Shown: positions 1 through 7,375 of the stretch, one piece after another | How positions within the stretch are numbered: the first letter of the stretch is position 1 | Layout: each line of letters starts with the position of its first letter | NCBI RefSeq assembly: GCF_020329485.1 | Contig: NZ_JAGKJI010000048.1 | Span: forward strand, 1-49,689 | Direction of reading: 5' to 3' | DNA length: 49,689 nt | Source: Bradyrhizobium cenepequi | GTDB taxonomy: Bacteria; Pseudomonadota; Alphaproteobacteria; Rhizobiales; Xanthobacteraceae | Translations under genes and position numbers: made by a program | The notes under the pieces: generated by a model | Databases searched by the model: none | What the model saw: only the letters and a program-made list of their open reading frames with translations | Told to the model about the DNA's origin: nothing

Positions 1-127
1 ACCGAGAACTGGTAACGGAACGCCAAGGTGCCCCTAAACCTCGTGGATTGCGAACCGGCCGCGCTGGCGGTGTAATCGCCCGGCTATGGGCACGAAACCG
101 CGCGAGGTTATCTGGGGCGGCAGGATC

Positions 128-511
128 ATGGGCGCCGACATACGCGCTCAGGCCGCCCGGGAGGCCGCCCAGAAGGCCATCCGGGAGTCGGACCGTGCGG
201 AGGCGGAAACCTGGTCCGTGCGCATGGAGGACTATGGTGGGCGGCCCAGCCGTCGCCGACGATCGGCCAGTGCATTAATGGCGGCCTCGGCTGGGCTTGA
301 GGTCGAGTGCAACCGCTGCAAGACCAGGGCAAGCCTTCCCCTGGACGCCATCCGCCGGCCGCGCGACACGCCGCTCTGGAAGCTGGAGGCCTCGCTGAAA
401 TGCCGGTCATGCCGGAAGGGCCGCTACGCGCCGCCGGTCCACATGATCAAGCTGAGGGAGACGCAGAGGATCACGCCCTACAAATGGGTGCATCCCGACG
501 AGGAACGGTGA
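128..511 (+). CDS. Hypothetical protein with zinc-ribbon-like cysteines
   Basis: This encodes about 127 residues and I cannot name a function. The N-terminal third is charged and probably helical (rich in Ala, Arg and Glu). The middle contains two Cys-x2-Cys pairs (CNRC and, some 37 residues on, CRSC), the arrangement of a small zinc ribbon. The C-terminus is basic. I placed the start at the ATG at 128; an in-frame ATG at 86 is also possible, and neither has a strong ribosome-binding site. Small zinc-ribbon proteins of this kind are common in Bradyrhizobium and may bind nucleic acid or protein, but that is inference. Confidence 0.6.
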   Translation: MGADIRAQAAREAAQKAIRESDRAEAETWSVRMEDYGGRPSRRRRSASALMAASAGLEVECNRCKTRASLPLDAIRRPRDTPLWKLEASLKCRSCRKGRYAPPVHMIKLRETQRITPYKWVHPDEER

Positions 512-539
512 ACAAGCCCAGCCAGACCCCCGTCCTTGG

Positions 540-728
540 TCAGGATGCTAGCCGTCGAGGCTGTCTGGCCTTGGTCGTTCTCTGTTTCCGGTAAGCTTTG
601 AAGTCAGCCAAGAGCTGTTGGGGATCCAACGTTTCCGCTTGCCTAACCTGCTCTCGCAACCACTCCAACTCGACAAGCTTTTCGAGCAGATCAGACGAAT
701 ATTGCTCTACTAGCAATCGTCGGTTCAT
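540..728 (-). CDS. Small hypothetical protein
   Basis: This frame encodes about 62 residues, read from the ATG at 728 (an in-frame start at 761 would add 11). The product is hydrophilic, with a Leu/Glu-rich likely helix in the first half and a basic tail (KQRTTKARQPRR). No family is recognised. The amino acid make-up looks protein-like, and no better frame overlaps it. It is isolated, with no operon context. It could be a real small gene or a chance frame. Confidence 0.4.
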   Translation of the reverse strand: MNRRLLVEQYSSDLLEKLVELEWLREQVRQAETLDPQQLLADFKAYRKQRTTKARQPRRLAS

Positions 729-929
729 GGAAATCCCCACAGCCGCAATTCCTGTACGCACGCGAGCATTCTCTGGATACCTTCTTATGCTGAGCTGTGA
801 TAGCCAGATATCCGGGAAAGCACTGCCGCTACTTTAGGATGAGCTTCAATGGACAGCCCCGTGCGCAAAGGCGCCTCCGAAAGGGAATAAATTTTTTTAC
901 CAAATTAGCAGGGCGGTTGCGCCGTCCGA

Positions 930-1193
930 CTATCCCGCCCTGTCATCGGTCAGGTGCTTCAGCATCTCCTCACAGGCTTTCTCGGCTTCCGCAAAGGTCT
1001 TGAACGGCGAACCGCCGACTCTGATCGCAGGCCTGTTCAGATCGATGAGGCGCCATGAGGCAACAAAGCCGGGCTGTCCATGAAGGCCGGGGCCGCTCCG
1101 ACTCTCATTGCTGATCACGAACGAGAAGCCGTAACTGTTCGCACTCCACATTTGGAAGTCTTCCGTCGGACCGATGACGCGGCTGAACTGCAT
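930..1193 (-). CDS. Small hypothetical protein
   Basis: This encodes 87 residues of unknown function with a balanced, globular composition. The C-terminal segment (FKTFAEAEKACEEMLKHL) reads like an amphipathic helix following a short beta-rich region with several Trp and Phe. There are no membrane segments or signal peptide. It is transcribed divergently from the cold-shock gene at 1333. No family is recognised. Confidence 0.45.
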   Translation of the reverse strand: MQFSRVIGPTEDFQMWSANSYGFSFVISNESRSGPGLHGQPGFVASWRLIDLNRPAIRVGGSPFKTFAEAEKACEEMLKHLTDDRAG

Positions 1194-1236
1194 GAGACGG
1201 ATGATGATCTAGATCGGCTCAGAATTGAGCCAAACC

Positions 1237-1270
1237 AACCCGCCTGTGCGCGTGCCCCGGGCGGGTTTTT
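1237..1270 (+). terminator. Intrinsic terminator in the region upstream of the cold-shock gene
   Basis: An 8-bp stem (aacccgcc at 1237-1244 with ggcgggtt at 1260-1267) runs into a T-rich tract on the plus strand. No plus-strand gene lies just upstream. It therefore either ends an unannotated small transcript or acts as an attenuator in the cold-shock mRNA leader. Confidence 0.6.
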
Positions 1271-1332
1271 CTTGCCGTGGACCGTGCCGCCATCATAGAT
1301 TACCGCCATTGGTTTAAAAACGGAGTGCCGAC

Positions 1333-1536
1333 GTGGCAACGGGTATTGTGAAGTGGTTCAATGCAACCAAGGGCTATGGATTTATTCAACCCGACAACGG
1401 CGGCAGGGATGTGTTCGTGCACATCTCGGCCGTCGAAAAAGCGGGACTGAGCGGTCTCAACGAGGGTGCCAAGGTGAGCTACGAAGAAATGACCAACAGG
1501 GGCAAGACGTCCGCTGAAAATTTAAGAGTCGGATGA
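1333..1536 (+). CDS. cspA: Cold-shock domain protein (CspA family)
   Basis: A 67-residue single cold-shock domain, the normal length for the family. Both RNA-binding motifs are present: RNP1-like GYGFIQP at about residues 14-20 and RNP2-like VFVHIS at about 28-33. Such proteins bind single-stranded RNA and DNA and melt secondary structure, acting as RNA chaperones in the cytoplasm. The start is a GTG at 1333, preceded by a short cggag ribosome-binding site. The intrinsic terminator 60-odd bases upstream on the same strand suggests leader-based control. Bradyrhizobium carries several csp paralogues, so the exact paralogue name is uncertain. Confidence 0.95.
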   Translation: MATGIVKWFNATKGYGFIQPDNGGRDVFVHISAVEKAGLSGLNEGAKVSYEEMTNRGKTSAENLRVG

Positions 1537-1778
1537 ATTTCAAATCCGCCGGCTTCGCGCTGGCGGCCGCTTTCTGTTAGGCACCAACGCCGACGGTAGT
1601 CCCAAAAAGATGCGCCGCCGGGCTCGGAATATACTGTCCCGGCGGCGGCCAGTTTCAAGCTGGGGCGCTGAAATCCGAGTCGTGGGATCATCTGCGCGCA
1701 TGCCAAACGAAAGGCAGCCCGGCCCGGGGAAAAGATGGGACGGCGCGCGAAAGATCCAAAGGTTTGAGCCGAAACATT

Positions 1779-1802
1779 GAGGCCGCCTCAGTTGGCGGCC
1801 TC
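1779..1802. terminator. Perfect hairpin at the end of the frameshifted zinc-ribbon gene
   Basis: A perfect 9-bp stem (gaggccgcc/ggcggcctc) with a 6-base loop overlaps the stop codon of the minus-strand gene that ends at 1788. It could serve either strand, as the cold-shock gene reads towards it. There is no clear T-run on either side, so an intrinsic terminator is plausible but not certain. Confidence 0.45.
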
Positions 1803-2017
1803 TGTCCCAGAGAACCACGGTCGGACGTCGGCGCCGCGCTTCCCGCAGGCTTGGCAGACGAACCACTCTTCGATGTCTGAGAGCCTCAGATTGTCCGGCC
1901 ATCCATCGGCGTCCATGGTGATCGAGCGGCTGCACCTGTGGTCTTGCAGCAGACCAGCAGACGCTGAGCACCGGACGAGCGCATCTCGGCGAAAGTAATC
2001 TTTTGACGTCGATCCAT
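1788..2017 (-). pseudogene. Frameshifted zinc-ribbon hypothetical gene
   Basis: Two overlapping minus-strand frames together resemble one small Bradyrhizobium zinc-ribbon protein. The first part starts at the ATG at 2017 (MDRRQKITFAEMRSSG...) and runs to a Cys near 1950. The second part continues in another frame (DHRCSRSITMDADGW, then the ribbon CQACGKRGADVRPWF) to the stop at 1788. Joining them needs a one-base insertion near 1945-1955, so a single-base deletion (or a sequencing error) has split the gene. The reconstructed protein would be about 75 residues with pairs of cysteines at each end. Function unknown. Confidence 0.6.
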
Positions 2018-2145
2018 CCTTACATACCACGCCTGTATGCAGGCGGATTTCTCTTAGTGGTAAGCAAACAGCGGGAGGGACGTTCGCCATCGTTCGCCGA
2101 CGTTTATTCGACTGATATTCAACGAACCGGCATAATCCAAGCTAA

Positions 2146-2430
2146 CTTATTGATTTCATTGGTATTAAATTGGAATTGTTTCAGCCGTGCCACGGCACCG
2201 CGCCCGATATCATGGGGCAGGGCAAGGCCAATCCGACCGCGATGATCCTCTCAGCCGCGATGATGCTGGACTGGCTTGCCGACAAGCATGGGCTGGAGAG
2301 CGCGGCGGAAGCTGGCGAGCGGATCGAGCGCGCCGTCGACAAGGCCTATGCCGACGGCATCAAGCCGATCGAGTTCGGCGGCCGCAACGGCACCGCCGAC
2401 ATCGCCAAGGCGGTGCTGGCGCTGCTGTAG
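2146..2430 (+). pseudogene. 3' fragment of an isopropylmalate/tartrate-dehydrogenase-like gene
   Basis: About 85 residues match only the C-terminal end of the isocitrate/isopropylmalate dehydrogenase family: the PCHGTAPDIMGQGKANP loop, the AMILSAAMMLDWLA helix, and the GGRNGTADIAKAV terminus. A full enzyme has about 350 residues, so the N-terminal three quarters with the dinucleotide and metal sites are missing. The open frame begins after a stop at 2143 in AT-rich sequence, which changes abruptly to GC-rich coding sequence near 2180. This marks a likely deletion or rearrangement junction. The fragment cannot be catalytic. Confidence 0.75.
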
Positions 2431-2709
2431 GTCGAACGCGCAAGAAGAGGGCCTCAGGCTCCGACGATCGCAACCAATTGTCGCCCTCGGCATCAATGCT
2501 GCAACGGACGAGTCTCTGCGCATCACATTGAGCGCGGCGATATCAAGAGCGGCGATATCAAAAGCAAAAAGCGCCGCCATCTCAATGGCAGCGCTTCAGC
2601 AGGAGCCTCGATCCGAACCAACCTGGTCCGGTGCGGCGCTGCACCACGGTTCAACCCGCTTGCGCGGATCGCTGCGGTCCTCGCCACGACGCGGAGAAGG
2701 GCTGAATGC

Positions 2710-3105
2710 TCAGCCTTCGTTCGCGGCGATCGACTCCATCAACGACACCAATTGACGTTGAACCGTCTGGTCCTTGATCTTGCTGTAGGCTCGCAGCAAC
2801 CTCAGGCTGAAAGCGCTGTCCAGGAACAGGAGGCTTTCGACTTCGCGAGACTTGTTGTCGCCGTCATAGAAGAACGTGACGGGCACGTCGAGCGCGGAAG
2901 CGATCTGCTGAAGGCGGGCAGCGCCGACGCGGTTCACGCCTTTCTCGTACTTCTGGACCTGCTGAAAGCTGACGCCGAGCTTTTCGCCCAGTTCCGCTTG
3001 TGAGATCTTTTGCTCCACACGCCGCAGGCGAATCCGCTTGCCCAACTCAATGTCGGGCTTGCCGGCACTGCGTTGCTTCATCTTCTTTGCTGCTGATCTG
3101 TTCAT
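2710..3105 (-). CDS. XRE-family transcriptional regulator
   Basis: 131 residues. A helix-turn-helix of the Cro/C1 (XRE) type occupies roughly residues 20-78 (SQAELGEKLGVSFQQVQKYE is the recognition region). A shorter C-terminal helical region follows, ending LVSLMESIAA. Rhizobia have many such proteins of about 130 residues, and they usually act as small cytoplasmic repressors. The start at 3105 lacks a good ribosome-binding site; an in-frame ATG at 3081 is possible. No neighbour on the same strand suggests a target. Confidence 0.85.
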   Translation of the reverse strand: MNRSAAKKMKQRSAGKPDIELGKRIRLRRVEQKISQAELGEKLGVSFQQVQKYEKGVNRVGAARLQQIASALDVPVTFFYDGDNKSREVESLLFLDSAFSLRLLRAYSKIKDQTVQRQLVSLMESIAANEG

Positions 3106-3632
3106 TCTGGTTACCCGTCCTTCAAAATCGGGAGGCCCTGCGCAGATTGGTCAGGGATTCGTCCATACTTCCGTGTCAACTTCGTCCGGGTCGTGAGCTC
3201 GTGTTGCGAACCACGGCATTCCAAGCTGATTGTCGAATGGTAGCCAAACGCCACGCGCTTTGGAAATACCCAGATACCGGCGCCGTCAGACTACCTGAAG
3301 TCGTCAACGCCCGGGCTATCCTGTGATATCCCGCAACCTACATTTGGCAAAATATTGGACAAACCACAACTACTACGGGTTCAATCGACACAGATTTTGG
3401 ACGCATGCTTACTAGCTCGCCCTGCATACGTAATTCCACATCCCGTACTTGTACGGGGCCCCGAACGGCTTGGCTTCACCGAAAAATGACAGGGGAGGCA
3501 GCGTCGCGGCGCGCCTGTCCGGGCATTAGAACGAAAATAGAGGATCAATCACCCGCTGGACAATTTCGCAAAATTTCTGGATCATCCGCTCATTGACGCG
3601 CCCCACCACCTGCACACTTGTGGGAGAGGCTC
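3106..3632. other. Gene-free stretch
   Basis: About 530 bases lie between the divergent XRE gene and the small gene at 3633. I see no convincing coding frame. The only structure noted is a short perfect hairpin (cccgtac-tt-gtacggg) at 3442-3457. Promoters of both flanking genes should lie here, but I cannot place them. Confidence 0.5.
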
Positions 3633-3956
3633 ATGAAGCGAAGAACTGAAACGCCGCGGATCTACCTCGCAAGTTCGGGAGCGGAAGAAATGCCGGTTGC
3701 CCATACCGAAGAACGTTTGCTCTCGCTGCTTGCGACGCTAGAGGAGTGCAGGGATTTCCTCACGGACAAGGCAAGTCCGGAAACGGCTCGTTTGCTGTCG
3801 CTGGCAATCCTCGAACTCAAGATGGAACTGCATCAGGTGACTGACGCCGAGCTCAAGGCGCTGTGCGATCTGATGACCTCGCAGGCGCAGACGCCGCAGG
3901 AAGTAAGGCTGGCCTCCGGCAGGCCGCTGCCGCCCTATCTGAAACTGGTCAAGTAG
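3633..3956 (+). CDS. Hypothetical protein
   Basis: 107 residues of unknown function. The start at the ATG at 3633 is preceded by a good ribosome-binding site (gggagagg, about 4 bases upstream). The product is soluble and mostly helical, with a Leu/Glu-rich centre (residues about 25-75) and a short Pro-rich tail ending LPPYLKLVK. There are no cysteines in a metal-binding pattern and no membrane segment. It converges with dctA 40 bases downstream. Conserved hypothetical proteins of this kind occur in Bradyrhizobium, but no role is known to me. Confidence 0.65.
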   Translation: MKRRTETPRIYLASSGAEEMPVAHTEERLLSLLATLEECRDFLTDKASPETARLLSLAILELKMELHQVTDAELKALCDLMTSQAQTPQEVRLASGRPLPPYLKLVK

Positions 3957-3997
3957 CAGAGCTCGATCCCTCCCGTCGTCTCGGACGGGCTCTCCTG

Positions 3998-5320
3998 TCA
4001 GCCCGCCGTCACGTCGACCAGTTCGGCGCCGTCGAGCACGAGGCGCGCTTTTTCGCGGTCGAGATCGCCTTCCCACGCTGCCACCACGACGGTTGCAACG
4101 CAGTTGCCGATCAGGTTGCCGAGCGCGCGGGCCATCCCGATGAACCAGTCGACCGATAGCACCAGCACGAGGCCAATGGCGGGAATGGTTGGTATGGCGT
4201 TCAGCGTTGCCGCCAGGATCACGATCGCCGAGCCCGGCACGCCATGCGCGCCTTTTGACGTGATCAGGGAGACGCCGAGCACCAGCAGAAGATCGCCGAA
4301 CGACAGCGGCGTGTTGGTCGCTTGTGCGATGAAAACCACAGCCAGAGTGAGATAGATCGAAAAGGCGTCGAGGTTGAACGAATAGCCGGTCGGGATCACG
4401 AGCCCGACGACGGAGTCGTTGACGCCCAGTCGCTCCAGCTTGCGCATGATCTGCGGCAGCACCGCGTCCGAAGAGGCGGTCGCAAGCACGATGGTCAATT
4501 CCTCGCGCAGGTAGCCCAGGAATTTGAGGATGTTGATGCCGGCCAGGGCCATGACGCTGCCGAGCACGCCGAACACGAAGATCGCCACCGAGACGTAGAA
4601 CAGCGCGACCAGCGACACCAGTTGCTTGAGCGAGCCGGCGCCGTATTTGCCGACCGTGTACGCCACGGCTCCAAGCACGCCGAGCGGCGCCACTCGCACG
4701 ATCAGCCCCATCGCACGGAAGAGCACCGCCGAGACCGCATCGATCAGCGAGGTGACCTTCTCGCCCTTCTCGCCGCCGACCAGCGCCAGGCTGATGCCGA
4801 AGATCACCGCGAAGAACAAGACCTGCAGCACGTCGTTGCGCGACAGCGCATCGAAGGAAGTGGTCGGAATGATGTTCAGCAGGAAAGTGCCGATGCCGCC
4901 GCCCTGCAGCTTGTGGGCATTATCGGCATAGGTATTGAGCGCCTTGGCATCGAGCGTTGCGGTGTCGATGTTCATGCCATGGCCGGGTCCGAACAGATAG
5001 ACCAGCAGCAGGCCAACGACGAGCGCGATCGTCGTCATCACCTCGAAATAGACCAGTGCCTTGACGCCGACGCGGCCGACCTTCTTGAGGTCGCCGGCGC
5101 CGGCAATGCCGTGCACGACGACGCAGAACACGATCGGCGCCACGATCATCGAGATCAGTTTGAGGAACGCGTCGCTGAAGATCTTCAGCCCGATCGCGAA
5201 GTCGGGAACGGTTACGCCGAGCGCGATGCCGAGCAACAGCGCGGCAAGCACCTGGACGAAAAGTGACGTGTAGAGCGGCTTGCGGGTCTCGGTGGCGGCC
5301 GTTGCTGTCATGGTTGACAT
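3998..5320 (-). CDS. dctA: C4-dicarboxylate:cation symporter DctA
   Basis: 440 residues, typical for DctA of the dicarboxylate/amino acid:cation symporter family. The protein is largely hydrophobic, with about eight membrane segments and re-entrant loops. The serine-rich and substrate-loop motifs are visible (LATASSDAVLP; GYSFNLDAFSIY; SKGAHGVPGSAI). It takes up succinate, malate and fumarate with cations across the inner membrane. In rhizobia this supplies carbon, including to nitrogen-fixing bacteroids. The start is the ATG at 5320 with gggaa upstream. A consensus sigma-54 promoter lies 34 bases before it, so activation by DctD-type regulators is likely; dctBD is not in the window. Confidence 0.95.
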   Translation of the reverse strand: MSTMTATAATETRKPLYTSLFVQVLAALLLGIALGVTVPDFAIGLKIFSDAFLKLISMIVAPIVFCVVVHGIAGAGDLKKVGRVGVKALVYFEVMTTIALVVGLLLVYLFGPGHGMNIDTATLDAKALNTYADNAHKLQGGGIGTFLLNIIPTTSFDALSRNDVLQVLFFAVIFGISLALVGGEKGEKVTSLIDAVSAVLFRAMGLIVRVAPLGVLGAVAYTVGKYGAGSLKQLVSLVALFYVSVAIFVFGVLGSVMALAGINILKFLGYLREELTIVLATASSDAVLPQIMRKLERLGVNDSVVGLVIPTGYSFNLDAFSIYLTLAVVFIAQATNTPLSFGDLLLVLGVSLITSKGAHGVPGSAIVILAATLNAIPTIPAIGLVLVLSVDWFIGMARALGNLIGNCVATVVVAAWEGDLDREKARLVLDGAELVDVTAG

Positions 5321-5353
5321 GGCGTGTTCCCCATAGGTTTCGCCCATTTGGTA

Positions 5354-5368
5354 GCAACTTGCGTGCCA
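5354..5368 (-). promoter_or_regulatory. Sigma-54 promoter (-24/-12) of dctA
   Basis: On the minus strand the sequence is TGGCAC-GCAAG-TTGC, followed by T, an exact match to the sigma-54 consensus TGGCAC-N5-TTGCW. It lies 34 bases upstream of the dctA ATG, which leaves a short leader. This agrees with the known RpoN/DctD control of dctA in rhizobia. Confidence 0.85.
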
Positions 5369-5782
5369 AAACGTCGCAGGCGCATGTTCGAGCGAAGCGG
5401 GTAGTCGGCGGAACATCTGGCAGGTTGCGCGCGCCAGGGTCTTCGCTTCGGGGACGCAGCGAGATTTCGGCTCGTCTCGGTGCCGCTATCGAGCGCGATA
5501 GGTCAGCGCATGGACGACCCCATGGGGGCAGGAAGCCGACCGTCGCCTCGCCATCGAGTTGCTCGCGGCCGCATCGGAAAATCCCGAGGCCTAGGCGCGG
5601 GGATTTCCCGCCGAGATCGTCGCCTGCCGTGCAGCGCTCGGCCCGAATGGGCGTTCGATCGCCGCCTTGAAATCAGCTTCCATCGCTCCGTCCTTTTGCA
5701 TACGCTCGGGATCGCGGCCGCTTTGTCGGCGGCACCCACGACCCCCGGTTAACAGGGGCGGGGCATCACAGGGAGGGAGACG
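5369..5782. other. Gap between dctA and dctP, with a possible decayed reading frame
   Basis: No intact gene is seen. Between 5502 and about 5690 on the plus strand one frame reads like protein (QEADRRLAIELLAAASENPE, then GFPAEIVACRAALGP) but is interrupted by a stop at 5592-5594 and preceded by a stop at 5499-5501. It may be the remnant of a small gene. The dctP ribosome-binding site (gggaggga) lies at the end of this gap. Confidence 0.35.
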
Positions 5783-6781
5783 ATGAAGCGAAGATCCGTG
5801 CTCGCCGGGCTTGGCGCTACGGCCGTCGTCGGCACATTCGGCACGCCGTCAATTCTCAAAGCTCAAACGCCTGTCTCGCTGAATGGCGCAGTGCAGTTCA
5901 ACGACGATCACGCGTTCACCAAGGCGCTGGTGCGATTCCAGGAGCTGGTGCAGAAATACTACGGCAAGCCCATCAATTTTACGCTGCACAAGAACTCGTC
6001 GCTGGGTCTTGAGAAGCAGTATTTCGAGTACATGTCGCAGGGCAAGGCCGTCGACTACGCGATCGTCTCGCCGGCCCACATGTCGACCTTCGCCAAGGCC
6101 GCGCCGTTCATTGATGCTCCCTTCGTGTTCAAGGGCATCGAGCACATGAACAAGGTCGTCGAAAAGAATATCCTTGCGCCGATCGCCGACGAAGTGGCGA
6201 AGAAGGCCGAGGTGGTTCTCGTCGGCTACGCAGGAGGCGGCGTCCGCAACATATTCGCCAACAAGCCGCTGCGGACGCTTGCCGATATCAAAGGCCTCAA
6301 GATCCGCGTGCAGGGCGCGCCGATCTGGTCGAAGACGTTCGCTGCCGCAGGCATGAGCCCGACGGTCATCGCCTATAACGAGATCTACAACGCGATCCAG
6401 AACGGCGTGATCGCCGCCGGTGAGAACGAGGCGGCGGGGGTCGAGGCGATGAAATTCTACGAAGTCGCGCCGCACCTCAGCTTGACGCAGCACGCCGTGT
6501 CGATCCGGCCGGTCTGCTTCTCGGTGAAGACGCTCAAGACCCTGCCCAAGGAGCTGCAGGACGCGATCTTCAAGGCCGGCAAGGAGGCCGGTGATTTCGG
6601 CCGGCAGCTCGAATCGAGCGAAGAAGTCGTCAAGCTCGATGCCTTGGAGAAAGCAGGCAAGCTCAAGCGTGTGCCGTTCGAGGAGCGCGACGCCATGAAG
6701 AAGCTCGCTGATCCCGTGATGGCGACCTACGCGAAGGAGATTGGTGCCGAAGGCATCTTTGAAAAGATCAACGTCGCGTAA
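5783..6781 (+). CDS. dctP: TRAP transporter solute-binding protein (DctP family)
   Basis: 332 residues. An N-terminal export signal with twin arginines (MKRRSVLAGLG...) of about 27 residues is followed by a DctP-type periplasmic binding fold. The conserved region around GLKIRVQGAPIW with its ligand-binding Arg is visible at about residues 170-180. The protein captures an organic acid in the periplasm and delivers it to the DctQM membrane pair encoded next. The ligand cannot be read from sequence. The ATG has a strong gggaggga ribosome-binding site. The gene heads a three-gene operon, and a hairpin follows it. Confidence 0.92.
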   Translation: MKRRSVLAGLGATAVVGTFGTPSILKAQTPVSLNGAVQFNDDHAFTKALVRFQELVQKYYGKPINFTLHKNSSLGLEKQYFEYMSQGKAVDYAIVSPAHMSTFAKAAPFIDAPFVFKGIEHMNKVVEKNILAPIADEVAKKAEVVLVGYAGGGVRNIFANKPLRTLADIKGLKIRVQGAPIWSKTFAAAGMSPTVIAYNEIYNAIQNGVIAAGENEAAGVEAMKFYEVAPHLSLTQHAVSIRPVCFSVKTLKTLPKELQDAIFKAGKEAGDFGRQLESSEEVVKLDALEKAGKLKRVPFEERDAMKKLADPVMATYAKEIGAEGIFEKINVA

Positions 6782-6810
6782 GCCGCCAGAGCCATTGAAC
6801 GAAACGTCAG

Positions 6811-6829
6811 GGCAAGCCCATTGCTTGCC
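6811..6829 (+). promoter_or_regulatory. Intercistronic hairpin after dctP
   Basis: A perfect 7-bp stem (ggcaagc/gcttgcc) with a 5-base loop sits 30 bases after the dctP stop. Such hairpins after binding-protein genes commonly stabilise the upstream message or partly terminate it, which yields excess binding protein. There is no T-run. Confidence 0.55.
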
Positions 6830-6859
6830 ACGGGGACAACTAAGACCACGCGGGGGCCA

Positions 6860-7375
6860 ATGACCGGAATGCCGCTGACAACCATACCAAGTTTGTGGCG
6901 TCGGGTTACAGCCGGCTACGCGAAACTGTTGGAGATCCTGCTGGCGGCGTGCGTCGGCATCCTGCTCGTCCCCGTCACGCTGCAGGTGATCTCGCGTTAC
7001 ACCCCCTTCATCCCGTCCTACATCTGGACCGAGGAGATGGCGCGGTTCCTGTTCATCTGGACCATCATGATCGGTGCGATGGTCGGCGTCAGGGAGGCGC
7101 TGCATTTCGAGGTCGACGTGTGGCCGGACCTGCCGCGGCGGGCCGAGGCCGCGGTGCGGATCGTTGCGCGTCTGGGCATCCTGGGGCTGGCGCTCGTGTT
7201 TGTATGGGCGGGGTTCGAGTTCACGCAGTTTGCCTGGAACAGGACGTCGGAACTGGCGGAGTTACCGCTCTGGCTCATTCACATTGCCTGGCCGGTGGCG
7301 GGCGCCACCTGGATCGTGTTCGCAGGCGAGCAGATTATCGATGAGGCGCGCATCCTGTTTGGGGCTGCGCAATGA
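6860..7375 (+). CDS. dctQ: TRAP transporter small permease (DctQ family)
   Basis: 171 residues with four predicted membrane helices (about residues 22-42, 57-77, 95-117 and 136-156) and the DctQ-type segment WTEEMARFLFIW in the middle. It forms the small membrane subunit that pairs with DctM. I chose the ATG at 6860, which has a cggggg ribosome-binding site, over an upstream TTG that has none. Its stop overlaps the dctM start (ATGA at 7372-7375), showing translational coupling. Confidence 0.9.
   Translation: MTGMPLTTIPSLWRRVTAGYAKLLEILLAACVGILLVPVTLQVISRYTPFIPSYIWTEEMARFLFIWTIMIGAMVGVREALHFEVDVWPDLPRRAEAAVRIVARLGILGLALVFVWAGFEFTQFAWNRTSELAELPLWLIHIAWPVAGATWIVFAGEQIIDEARILFGAAQ

Noticed and set aside
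1..75. End of a gene entering from the left edge
   Set aside because: Only a few codons before a stop at 13-15 are visible, and no family can be recognised.
4322..5266. 314-codon open frame antisense to dctA
   Set aside because: Highly charged His/Arg/Asp-rich composition is the usual shadow of a GC-rich membrane protein gene; the dctA frame is certain.
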